A stretch of DNA of 32,090 nt, from contig JBICIE010000206.1 in NCBI GenBank assembly GCA_043101635.1, forward strand, positions 1 through 32,090, given 5' to 3'. Within the stretch, counting starts at the first letter, position 1. Each line of letters starts with the position of its first letter. The position numbers and the translations under genes were made by a program. This document shows positions 7,383-14,719 of the stretch, one piece after another. Source of the DNA: CAYMJK01 sp043101635 (GTDB taxonomy: Bacteria; Planctomycetota; Phycisphaerae; Phycisphaerales; UBA1924). Below the pieces are notes generated by a model that made no database searches, was not told the origin of the DNA, and was given only the letters and a program-made list of their open reading frames with translations.

Positions 7383-9579
7383 TTTCCGATGCAGCGAGTC
7401 CCCAGATCGATCAGGACCAGATGATCGAACAGGTCGAACCTGCCATCTCGGTTGAGATCGGCCCGCTCGTCGCGCGCTTGCATCAATTGGTCAAACAGCA
7501 GAATGTCTGCGATGCCGAAATACCCGTCGCCGGAGAAGTCGACGAGGCAGCCGGTGCCGGCGCGCTCATCGCAGATGTCCGGGTGCGTGAGTGGATCCGG
7601 CTCAATGCCGTACGCTGCGAACGCAGCACAGATGTCCATTTCATTCGGCGTGCCGTTGGTGATGTCGTTATCCGTATCGTCGGCGGTCAGTACCTCAATG
7701 AGCGTGGCTTCGCGCGCCGACTGGTCCCAGCTGTCGTACTGACTCAGTCCTTCTCGATAGCAATACCGTGGCGACGGCTCCGGAGTCGCCAAGAAGGACC
7801 ATTCCACGAACAGCTCAGAAGTTGCAGCCACACCAATCGCGTCCCGAATACTGCGCCAAACGAGTACCAGCAGCTGCGCGCGCCGATAGGGAACGGGTTG
7901 ACAGTTCTGAGCGCTGGTCCACTCGCTCTCGATCTCAGTCCAATCACGAACGTGCTTGGGTGTCGATGAATCAATGCAACCGAGTCCGGCGGCCCCAATG
8001 ATGTCGGTCTCATGGTGGAGGATTGCTGGCAACTCAGCGTAGCCTTCGTGAAGCCCAGAGTTTCCATTGGCTCCGCGGATGTTGATGCCGAACGCCTCGT
8101 CCAGCGCAAAGTGGCCGTACTCGTGGCTGACCACTGTTGAGTACGCGAGATTGGGCATATCGCGCCCGATTGTTGACGAATAGCCCTCTGCCGAAGCAAC
8201 GATGACAGGCGCGTCGAACGTGAATTCGAGCCAGACGAGATCACGGTCCCAGAAGTAGGCGGTCTTGTCGATCCCGCTCAATTCGCTCATCTGATCCTCG
8301 TTGACGATCACCCAAAGGTCATCATCGTCAAGTCCACTGTAGAACTGATTCGGGTTGAGTTCCGACTTATAGAAGAGCCGGGTCTGCTCCACGGTGAGCC
8401 AAGCGCTCATGTCACCGATCTCGTACTCGACGTCTACGCCGAAGCCCCGGTTGTTCTCATATGCGTAATTGACGGTTGACCCCACTCCGGGCACGGCCGC
8501 CTCGACACCGGCGATAGGGCCCCACTCAACGTCCAGAACCGGGCCGGGCAGATAGACGGCCGACTCCACGACTCCCAAGCGGAAGTACTGGTGGTCCGGC
8601 ACGAACCGCACCACGGCATCCTGCGGCGGCGAAACCCCATAGAATGCATACCCGCCGCTGTTGTTCGTGTACGTCGTCGCAACCGCGGCGCCGCCCGGCT
8701 CATCCGCCAGCTCCACGCGGAAGCGCGGAATCGTCTGTGTCTGTGTCGAGAACGAACTGCACGCAAGCTGCGTCTCGTACGGGTCCAGGCCCGTGAGCAC
8801 CGTTCCGCTCACCGTGCCCGACACCGCCGGCGGCGGGAACGCCCGCGCCAGGATCGGCGACTCTCGCACCACAGCCCCGGTCAGTCCGTCGACCACCACC
8901 TGCACCGGGTCGATGCGCCACTCGATGTCCGCCCCGATCGTCGCCCACATCGGCCGGGCCTCGCGCGGGTCTTCCGCCTCCGGGTTGCTCGCGATCAGCC
9001 GGCGCGGCTCGCTCCACGTCAGCGGCAGCCCCGTCCTCGCCGCGCGCGACTCGGTGGCAGCGATCGCCTTGGCCTCGCCCGCCGTGATCAGCGGACGGGC
9101 GACGCCGCCCGGCGGCACGTTCAGCGCTGCGCAGCGCGCGTAGACGACCGCCCACCCCGCCGGCCCCTCGGCCAGCACCGCCCGGCCGTGCGACTCGCCG
9201 ACGGCCTCCTCGCCGATGCGCTGCTCGAAGCGCACCACGATGCGCCCGTCGGCCAACTCGGACTCATTGGTGATCGCGAACTCGGGCGCGCTCGGCCCGA
9301 AGATGGCGCCGTACTCGTCCAGCCAGGCGCCGATGGCCCCGCGCGCTGTCGCGGCGGCCCCCATGCGGGCGCCGGTCACCTGCTCGGCGCCGCCCCACGG
9401 CGTCCGCCATGGGTAATACACGCGCACATCAGGGTATTTTTCTCGAAGCGCCACCGCCCGCGCGGCGCTGGCGCTGGTCTGTGCCAGGGCGTCAGGCGGG
9501 CCGGCGGCAAGTACCATCAGACAGGCCGTGAGCAGGCCGTGAGCAGGCCGTGAGCGACGGAGAGACGCCTGGTTTTCAT
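7379..9579 (-). CDS. Secreted zinc metallopeptidase with C-terminal dockerin, currently frameshifted in the signal peptide
   Basis: A predicted exported protease. After the signal region there is an FTP/PepSY-like propeptide (ALREKYPDVRVYYPW; LITAGEAKAIAATESRAARTG), then a catalytic domain with VVSHEYGHFALDEAF (HEYGH zinc motif) and GLHEGYAELPAI (third zinc ligand Glu). This resembles the fungalysin/thermolysin style (M36-like), not a certain family assignment. The C-terminus has dockerin-like repeats DFSGDGYFGIADILLFD and DLNRDGRFDLFDHLVL. The best start is ATG 9579: AAAGGGG lies 6 bases upstream and a consensus promoter further up. But from it the frame stops after 20 codons, because three 11-bp repeats (9523-9555) are present; with two copies it would read through a perfect signal peptide ending DALAQ into the rest. 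The protease frame itself is open from 9667. Confidence 0.8.
9523..9555. repeat. Three perfect 11-bp tandem repeats in signal-peptide codons
   Basis: AGGCCGTGAGC occurs three times in a row, read as GCTCACGGCCT on the coding (minus) strand. As 11 is not a multiple of three, copy-number change moves the metallopeptidase in or out of frame with its ATG at 9579. Two or five copies give the in-frame state; three do not. Confidence 0.95.
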
Positions 9580-9635
9580 TGCAAGCCCCTTTGTTCGGCG
9601 TGTGGGCCTCCAGCCCATGGGGCGCGCCTTGGCGC

Positions 9636-9664
9636 ATTATAGCTCCAGCCCTCGTTTTTGCCAA
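9636..9664 (-). promoter_or_regulatory. Near-consensus sigma-70 promoter of the metallopeptidase operon
   Basis: TTGGCA (9664-9659), exactly 17 bases, then TATAAT (9641-9636) on the minus strand. Transcription should begin near 9629, leaving a leader of about 50 bases with AAAGGGG before ATG 9579. The promoter position argues against translation starting at the in-frame ATG 9667, which lies upstream of it. Confidence 0.8.
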
Positions 9665-9748
9665 CATAAAGTGAAAATAGGCAAGTTTAGAATGCGACTA
9701 AGTTGCAAGTACGGCCCACAGCCGCGGCGACGAGGCCCCGTGCTTCTG

Positions 9749-9769
9749 TTCGCTCTTCGCTCTTCGCTT
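9749..9769. repeat. Three tandem TTCGCTY heptamers downstream of a dockerin gene
   Basis: TTCGCTC, TTCGCTC, TTCGCTT end two bases before the stop codon of the minus-strand dockerin gene at 9772. This mirrors the array at 6641-6668 in placement and sequence. Confidence 0.7.
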
Positions 9770-9771
9770 TC

Positions 9772-10578
9772 TCACGGACACCCCGCCGCGAATTCGTTCT
9801 GGAAGCACAGGAAATCAAAGAACGTCAGCGACCCGTCCTCATCGCAATCCGCGCCGGGATCGCTCGCGGCGAACAGGTTCTGAAAGCACAGGAAGTCGAA
9901 GAACGTCAGTTCGCCATCTCCGTCGCAGTCGGCGGAGCAGGCGCTGTCCACCGGCGTCACCTGAAAGCCCGCGACGCCCGCGATCAGGCCGGCCTCGAGG
10001 CGCGCCCGCACGACGACATCCTCGCCCGCCTCGACATCGACCGTGTGCTGGCAGTAGTTGCCCGCAGCGCTCAGCTCCGTCTCCAGTGTGAACTCGCCGG
10101 AGCGCTCGCCCCAGCCGAGATACACCGCAGGTTCCGCGGCGCCATCCACGGTGATCTCCAGCAGCAGGTCAAAGCCGTAGCCGTGGCCCCCGTAGGTCGT
10201 GATGATGTACCGGCCCGCTTGCAGCCCCGTGAACGTGAACGTCGCGTCGGTGAAGAACTCTTCGAGCTGCGCCCACGACTGCATGAGGCTCACGAAGCCA
10301 CCATCCGGGATGCCGCGCGCGCCGGTGTCCCCCGGACCGGAGAGCAGCGGATCGCCGGCGCCGATCAGCTTCGCGCCCGTGCCCAGCCCGCTGGTATCGA
10401 GCAGTTCCAGTTCGAATGACGATGGCACGAACGTGGCGTTCCACCGGCCCGGCTGCTCGATCGCGGCGCCGTAGCTGGAATCGACGGCGCCCTTGAGGTC
10501 TCCAAGCTGGATGTTGAATGTCTGTGCGCCCGCGGGGGCGCACGCAACGAGGGCAATCGCGACAGCGTGGTTTCGCAT
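9772..10578 (-). CDS. Secreted GC-type dockerin protein
   Basis: A 268-residue exported protein. The signal peptide is MRNHAVAIALVACAPAGAQ with cleavage after GAQ or AGA. The mature part has a jelly-roll-like beta domain of about 190 residues (FNIQLGDLKGAVDSSYGAA onwards, with the phrase GLQAGRYIITTYGGHGYG), which I do not assign. Two dockerin repeats DCDGDGELTFFDFLCFQNLF and DCDEDGSLTFFDFLCFQNEF end in AAGCP; note TFFDF in place of LDLFDF of the other paralogues. ATG 10578 has AAAGGAG 7 bases upstream and a TAGACT box at 10605-10600, giving a leader of roughly 15 bases. It is on the same strand as the metallopeptidase operon but with its own promoter-like box and a 192-base gap. Confidence 0.86.
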   Translation of the reverse strand: MRNHAVAIALVACAPAGAQTFNIQLGDLKGAVDSSYGAAIEQPGRWNATFVPSSFELELLDTSGLGTGAKLIGAGDPLLSGPGDTGARGIPDGGFVSLMQSWAQLEEFFTDATFTFTGLQAGRYIITTYGGHGYGFDLLLEITVDGAAEPAVYLGWGERSGEFTLETELSAAGNYCQHTVDVEAGEDVVVRARLEAGLIAGVAGFQVTPVDSACSADCDGDGELTFFDFLCFQNLFAASDPGADCDEDGSLTFFDFLCFQNEFAAGCP

Positions 10579-10905
10579 GGCTCTGCTCCTTTGCGGGCCA
10601 GTCTACCAGAAGGGCGCTGCGCGCCGGGCCGGCCGTGGGCCAAAAAAGCAGAACCGCGCCGGGGGGAGGCGTCCGGCACGGTTCGCTGGGAGGTGAAGTT
10701 GGCGCGCGACGATCGCGCTGAAGCAGGGTCGGCGCCGCTGGTCGGCGCGCGACCCTGGCGGGAGGGAGACTCGACCGGCTGCCGCAGTGCTCGGGCGCCG
10801 GCCGCGGGCGGCCTTTCGGCCACCGGGCGGGGTGGAAGGTGGGGCACGATCCCCCGCCGCGGTCACTGTTCGCCGCGGCCTGTGCGTGGTTCCACCCCCG
10901 CGGCG
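10579..10905. other. Intergenic region between divergent genes
   Basis: About 330 bases with very high GC and several short hairpins (for example GGCC-TTTC-GGCC near 10810). Apart from the two -10 boxes at its edges (TAGACT 10605-10600 on the minus strand and TATTCT 10906-10911 on the plus strand) I see no gene or RNA in it. The open frames here are Arg/Pro-rich and without ribosome sites. Confidence 0.5.
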
Positions 10906-10911
10906 TATTCT
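10906..10911 (+). promoter_or_regulatory. TATTCT -10 box, leaderless type
   Basis: TATTCT, five bases, then GTG 10917 in frame with the downstream protein. The spacing equals that seen at rtcB and hisS and so points to GTG 10917, not ATG 10926, as the start. Confidence 0.5.
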
Positions 10912-10916
10912 CCTTC

Positions 10917-11684
10917 GTGCTCCGGATGCCGAGGCAGATCGCGGTGAGCGTGGCCGTCGTGTGCGGGCTGGTCGCCTTCACGTGGACGCTGCTGGCGAAT
11001 ATCCCGCCGCCGTCGCCCGCGGCGCCCGCGGCACGGACCCGGGCCCCGGCGTCGCCGGATCATCCCGACCGGCTGCTGGACTGGCTGGCCCAGGGCAACG
11101 GCGAACGGGACTTCGTCGCCTGGCGCAGCGCCGGCGAGATCCACCTGTGGCGGGGCGACCTGGAGATGGCCCGGGACGCCTGGCGGCGGGCCGCACAGAT
11201 CGCCAGCGCCGAGGGCGACGAGCGGCCGAGCCTGAACGAGCAGTTCACGCTCGCCTGGGCGCTGGTGCGGCTGGAGGATCCGGAGGCGCCCGCGGCGGTC
11301 GAGGAGGCGCTGCGCCGGCTCGACGGGCTGGATGAGGACGGGTTCGAGCGCTATCAGCCGCCGATCTACCGCTCGCTGCTGCTGCGGCTGGTGGGCGATG
11401 AGGCCGCCGCCGCGGCCGAGATCGACCTTGCCCGGGCCAGATTCGCCGCGGCCGGGGAGGCCGAGTCGGCCGAGACGCTCTACTGGCTGGCCCGGATCGA
11501 GGCCGGCAGCGGCGATCTGGAGGGGGCGCTGGCGGCCCTGGAGCGGGCTGCCGAGACGGGGCAGATCATCAATCGGATCGGCCGAGCCCGCTGGTCGTTC
11601 GAGTTCGGGGCTCTGCGCGATGATGAGCGGTTCCAGCAGGCGATCCGGCGGCTCGTCCGCAACGGGCGCTTCCGCGAGGGCTGA
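10917..11684 (+). CDS. Membrane-anchored TPR-like protein, function unknown
   Basis: A 255-residue protein with one N-terminal membrane anchor (IAVSVAVVCGLVAFTWTLLA, about residues 8-27), a Pro/Ala linker, and an alpha-helical remainder with tetratricopeptide-like pairs: GEIHLWRGDLEMARDAWRRAAQIA, TLAWALVRLEDPEAPAAVEEALRRL and TLYWLARIEAGSGDLEGALAALERAAE. The last helices, DDERFQQAIRRL, resemble the end of many bacterial TPR proteins. It probably holds a protein complex at the membrane; partners are unknown. GTG 10917 is chosen from its fixed distance to TATTCT; ATG 10926 would remove only three residues. It is followed after 91 bases by the SYLF lipoprotein gene. Confidence 0.7.
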   Translation: MLRMPRQIAVSVAVVCGLVAFTWTLLANIPPPSPAAPAARTRAPASPDHPDRLLDWLAQGNGERDFVAWRSAGEIHLWRGDLEMARDAWRRAAQIASAEGDERPSLNEQFTLAWALVRLEDPEAPAAVEEALRRLDGLDEDGFERYQPPIYRSLLLRLVGDEAAAAAEIDLARARFAAAGEAESAETLYWLARIEAGSGDLEGALAALERAAETGQIINRIGRARWSFEFGALRDDERFQQAIRRLVRNGRFREG

Positions 11685-11775
11685 GCTTCGGGCTTGACGG
11701 CGTCTGGCTCGGCAGGGCGGTATCATTGCGCCCCACTAACAACAACACTTCGGGGAACATGAAGGGAGCACCAGA

Positions 11776-12357
11776 ATGAAGACGATCAGATTTGCAGCGC
11801 TGCTGGTCGCGGCGATCGCACTCGGCGGCTGCACCGCTGGCAAGTACACCCAGGCCCAGTTCGACAACCTGCGCGAGCGCGCGGACCTGGTGGTTCAGGA
11901 GTACGAGGCGAGGGGTGAGGGCGTCGGCGACGCCGCGGGCTACGTCGTGTTCCCGACCGTCGGCAAGGTCGGCTGGGGCATCAGCGTCGGCTTCGGTCGC
12001 GGCGTGGTGTACAGCGGCGGCGAGCCGATCGGCGTGACCGGCTTCAACGCCGCGAACATCGGCTTTACCCTCGGCCTCCAGTCCTACTCCCAGCTCGTGC
12101 TGCTGCAGACCGCCGAGGATGTCGAGCGGTTCACCAAGGGACCCTGGGCCGGGGCGGCGCAGGCCAACGCGGTCTTCATCGTCTGGGGCGCCTCGGCCGA
12201 CGCCGACTTCGCCAGCGGACGCGAACTGCGGACCGAGGACAACTGGGGCCTGATGTACGAGGCCACCATCGGCCTGAACAAGTACATGTACCGCTCGCTC
12301 GAGGACGCCATCAAGCCCGATTCCTCGGGCGGGGACTCCGGCGCCTCCGAGGGCTGA
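11776..12357 (+). CDS. SYLF (Ysc84-like) domain lipoprotein
   Basis: A 193-residue lipoprotein. The signal sequence ends in the lipobox ALGGC, with Cys19 as the lipidation site. The body matches the SYLF/Ysc84 family: DAAGYVVFPTVGKVGWGISVGFGRGVVYSGGEPIG, then a QSYSQLVLLQTAEDVERFTKG segment and a final ASADADFASG region. SYLF domains bind lipids in eukaryotic homologues; the bacterial role is not established. ATG 11776 has AAGGGAG 7 bases upstream and a TATCAT box near 11721. A strong terminator follows at 12404-12441. The Ser/Gly/Asp-rich tail may be unstructured. Confidence 0.85.
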   Translation: MKTIRFAALLVAAIALGGCTAGKYTQAQFDNLRERADLVVQEYEARGEGVGDAAGYVVFPTVGKVGWGISVGFGRGVVYSGGEPIGVTGFNAANIGFTLGLQSYSQLVLLQTAEDVERFTKGPWAGAAQANAVFIVWGASADADFASGRELRTEDNWGLMYEATIGLNKYMYRSLEDAIKPDSSGGDSGASEG

Positions 12358-12403
12358 TCCGGCCCCGTCGCCGGGGGCAGCCGGCGCGACTGTCGACTAC
12401 TAT

Positions 12404-12441
12404 CGCCACCCGGGCCCACAGGGCCCTGGTGGCGTTTTTTT
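12404..12441 (+). terminator. Strong intrinsic terminator in front of nuoG
   Basis: Stem arms 12404-12417 and 12421-12434 pair over 14 positions with one mismatch, loop ACA, followed by seven T (12435-12441). It ends the SYLF lipoprotein transcript. Only 15 bases separate the T-run from the nuoG ATG, so it also lies in the path of any upstream nuoG promoter (for example TACTAT at 12398-12403). Confidence 0.9.
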
Positions 12442-12456
12442 CTTGACGAGGCGGCC

Positions 12457-14205
12457 ATGCCCAGCATCACCATCAACGGCGTCCAGTGTGAGTTCGAGCC
12501 GGGCCAGACCATCCTGCAGGTGGCCAACGCCCGCGGCGTGAAGATCCCGTACTACTGCGACCACGACGGCCTGAGCATCCCGGCCCAGTGCCGCATCTGC
12601 CTCGGCGAGATCTGGGCCCCGAACCCGCGCAACGACAACAAGGTCGAGCCGCTTATGGGCGGCAAGCTCCAGCCCACCTGCTCCACCCGCGCCAGCGAGG
12701 GCATGGTCGTCTGGACCGACAGCCCCAAGGCCGTCGCCAACCAGAAGGCGGTGATGGAGTACCTGCTCATCAATCACCCGCTGGACTGCCCGGTGTGCGA
12801 CCAGGCCGGCGAGTGCGAACTGCAGGACTACAGCTACCAGTACGGCCGCTCCGTCAGCCGCTTTCAGGAGCAGAAGGTCAAGCAGCCCAAGAAGGACCTC
12901 GGGCCGCACGTGGCCATCTACTCCGACCGCTGCATCATGTGCACCCGCTGCGTGCGCTTTGCCCGCGAGGTCGCCGGCACGGGCGAGCTGATGATCGCCG
13001 GTCGCGGCAACAAGAGCGAGATCGACGTCTTCCCCGGCAAGCCGCTGGCCAACGAACTCAGCGGCAACGTGGTGGACATCTGCCCGGTGGGCGCGCTGCT
13101 GGACAAGGACTTCCTGTTCGCCCAGCGCGTCTGGTTCCTCAAGCGCACGGCCTCGATCGACGGGATCACCGCCAGCGGCGACAACATCTGGGTGGAGCAC
13201 AACGAGGGCAAGGTCTATCGCATCAAGCCGCGGGAGAACCCGAAGGTGAACCGCTGGTGGATCACCGACGAGGTCCGCTACGGCTGGAAGCACATCCTCA
13301 GCGAGGAGCGCCTGCAGACGCCTGCCCTGCGCAAGCACGGCGTGCTGGTGGAGGCCGACTACGAGCGCGTCGACCGGGCGGCGGTCGAGGGTCTGACCAA
13401 GGCCGTCGCCACCGGCGGGCGGCTCGCCCTGCTGGTCAGTCCGATGCTCGCCACCGAGGAGGCGTACCTGCTGGCCGAACTGGCCCGCCAGATCGATCCC
13501 AGGGCGATCCTCGGCGTCGGGCCGGTCCCGGTCGACGGCGAGGACAAGGTCTTCCCGGTGGGGGCGAAGCGCGACGATCCGGACGCGTTTGTCATGTTCG
13601 CCGAGAAGGCGCCCAACGCCCGCGGCGTGCGCCGGGCCCGGGAGTCCTTCGGCGCCAAGGTCCACGATGCCGACGGCTGGATGAAAGCCGCCACCGGCGC
13701 GACCTGCGCGATCGTCACCGGCAACTACCCCAGCGACTGGGCCACCGCCGATCTGCTGGCGGCGCTCGAGGGCAAGTTCGTGGTGCTGCTGGACACGCTG
13801 CGCAGCCGCCTGCTGGACCGGGCCGACATCGTCCTGCCCGCCTCCGCCTGGGTGGAGAAGGCCGGCAGCTTCGAGAGCGCCCGCGGGATGACGCAGGCGT
13901 TCCTGAAGGCCGTCCCGGCGCCGGGGCTGGCGCGCCCCGAGGGCCAGCACGCGCTTGATCTTGCCGCGGCACTGGAGGGCAATCTCGCCCCCGCGGCCCG
14001 CGTGCTGGAGTTCGTGGACAATCAGCCCGGGCAGGTCACCGCCGCCCGCGAACTGCTGGTCCCGCGCGCAGCGCCGTATGACGCCAGCGCCGTGCGCGCG
14101 CGCATGGCAGACGCTGCGCCGGACGCCCTCGGCGCTCTGGCCGAGGTTGTTGCGCCCGTTCAGGAGCGCAAGCGGCACACGGACATGCCGCTCGTGCAGT
14201 TGTAG
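12457..14205 (+). CDS. nuoG: NADH-quinone oxidoreductase subunit G
   Basis: NuoG is the peripheral-arm Fe-S subunit of respiratory complex I. The first 215 residues carry all expected ligands: Cys34, Cys45, Cys48 and Cys75 for the [2Fe-2S] cluster; His107, Cys111, Cys114 and Cys120 for the His-ligated [4Fe-4S] cluster (HPLDCPVCDQAGECELQD); and Cys159, Cys162, Cys165 and Cys209 (CIMCTRC ... ICPVG) for the next [4Fe-4S]. The molybdopterin-oxidoreductase-like C-terminal domain follows and is short: 582 residues total against about 700-900 in many bacteria. DTLRSRLLDRADIVLPASAWVEKAGSFE is the usual late motif. ATG 12457 has GAGG 5 bases upstream. No other nuo gene is in the window, so this subunit is separated from its partners here, which is unusual. 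A terminator sits directly before it. Confidence 0.95.
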   Translation: MPSITINGVQCEFEPGQTILQVANARGVKIPYYCDHDGLSIPAQCRICLGEIWAPNPRNDNKVEPLMGGKLQPTCSTRASEGMVVWTDSPKAVANQKAVMEYLLINHPLDCPVCDQAGECELQDYSYQYGRSVSRFQEQKVKQPKKDLGPHVAIYSDRCIMCTRCVRFAREVAGTGELMIAGRGNKSEIDVFPGKPLANELSGNVVDICPVGALLDKDFLFAQRVWFLKRTASIDGITASGDNIWVEHNEGKVYRIKPRENPKVNRWWITDEVRYGWKHILSEERLQTPALRKHGVLVEADYERVDRAAVEGLTKAVATGGRLALLVSPMLATEEAYLLAELARQIDPRAILGVGPVPVDGEDKVFPVGAKRDDPDAFVMFAEKAPNARGVRRARESFGAKVHDADGWMKAATGATCAIVTGNYPSDWATADLLAALEGKFVVLLDTLRSRLLDRADIVLPASAWVEKAGSFESARGMTQAFLKAVPAPGLARPEGQHALDLAAALEGNLAPAARVLEFVDNQPGQVTAARELLVPRAAPYDASAVRARMADAAPDALGALAEVVAPVQERKRHTDMPLVQL

Positions 14206-14238
14206 ATGCAGCCGCGATCTGGCGGAGGAATCGGCTGA
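14206..14238 (+). other. Possible 10-codon leader mini-ORF before hicA
   Basis: The nuoG stop TAG is followed without a gap by ATG and ten codons (MQPRSGGGIG) ending in TGA at 14236-14238. That TGA overlaps the proposed CTG start of hicA as CTGA. It could couple hicA translation to upstream ribosomes; it may equally be chance. Confidence 0.3.
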
Positions 14239-14492
14239 ACCGTCGGAAGCTCATCCGGAAAGCGACGCGCAACCCGGCAGGCCTGCGCTTTCAGGAGGCG
14301 TGCCAACTTGCCGAGGCCTTCGGTTTCCGCCTCAGCCGGGTTTCGGGTAGCCACCATATCTACGTGCACAACGATGTGCCGGAACTGGTGAATCTGCAGC
14401 GAGTCGGCGCCAAGGCGAAGCCCTATCAGGTGCGTCAGCTCCTGGCCCTTGTTGAGCGGTACAATCTGCTGCCCGAAGAGGATGACAATTGA
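14235..14492 (+). CDS. hicA: HicA-family toxin (mRNA interferase), CTG start
   Basis: HicA toxins bind and cut mRNA and are neutralised by HicB. The 85-residue product begins with NRRKLIRKATRNP, then FQEACQLAEAFGFRLSR, the catalytic motif GSHHIYVH (His40/His41), VPELVNLQ, and AKPYQVRQLLALVERYNL, the complete family pattern. No ATG, GTG or TTG precedes it in frame at a suitable place. CTG 14235 fits exactly the point where homologues start (MNGRKL-like) and GGAGG lies 6 bases before it. The stop TGA overlaps the TTG start of hicB (TTGA), so the pair is translationally coupled. It lies 29 bases after nuoG and converges with the gamma-lyase gene. A rare start codon should keep toxin levels low, which is inference. 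Confidence 0.85.
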   Translation: MNRRKLIRKATRNPAGLRFQEACQLAEAFGFRLSRVSGSHHIYVHNDVPELVNLQRVGAKAKPYQVRQLLALVERYNLLPEEDDN

Positions 14493-14710
14493 AAGACTAT
14501 CACATCAATATCTTCTACAGCGATGAGGACCGGGGATACATCGCCGACATCCCGGATCTGCGGCAGTGCTCCGCGTTCGGACGTACGCCGGAGGAGGCCC
14601 TCGCCGAAGTGCGCAAGGCAAAGACCGCGTGGCTCGCGTCGGCCAAGAAGGCCGGGAAGCCGATCCCGGAGCCTCGCTACCGTCCGGCTATCTACCAGGC
14701 CGCTTCCTGA
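14489..14710 (+). CDS. hicB: HicB-family antitoxin
   Basis: A 73-residue short HicB. It contains the HicB beta-strand pattern INIFYSDEDRGYIADIPDL, then CSAFGRTPEEALAEVRKAKTAWLASAKKAGKPIPEPRYRPA, the conserved end of the partial RNase H-like fold. No separate ribbon-helix-helix or HTH DNA-binding domain follows, so it probably neutralises HicA directly and may not autoregulate strongly. The start is TTG 14489, overlapping the hicA stop. The frame with Met-Lys-Asp-Tyr at its start agrees with homologues. Confidence 0.88.
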   Translation: MKDYHINIFYSDEDRGYIADIPDLRQCSAFGRTPEEALAEVRKAKTAWLASAKKAGKPIPEPRYRPAIYQAAS

Positions 14711-14719
14711 GCCCCGGCC

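Noticed and set aside
9580..9667. Extending the metallopeptidase N-terminus to the in-frame ATG 9667
   Set aside because: That ATG lies within and upstream of the TTGGCA-17-TATAAT promoter and would give no signal peptide at the N-terminus.
12400..14178. 592-aa minus-strand ORF antisense to nuoG
   Set aside because: nuoG has all Fe-S ligands in the plus frame; the antisense frame shows no motif and is a codon-bias shadow.
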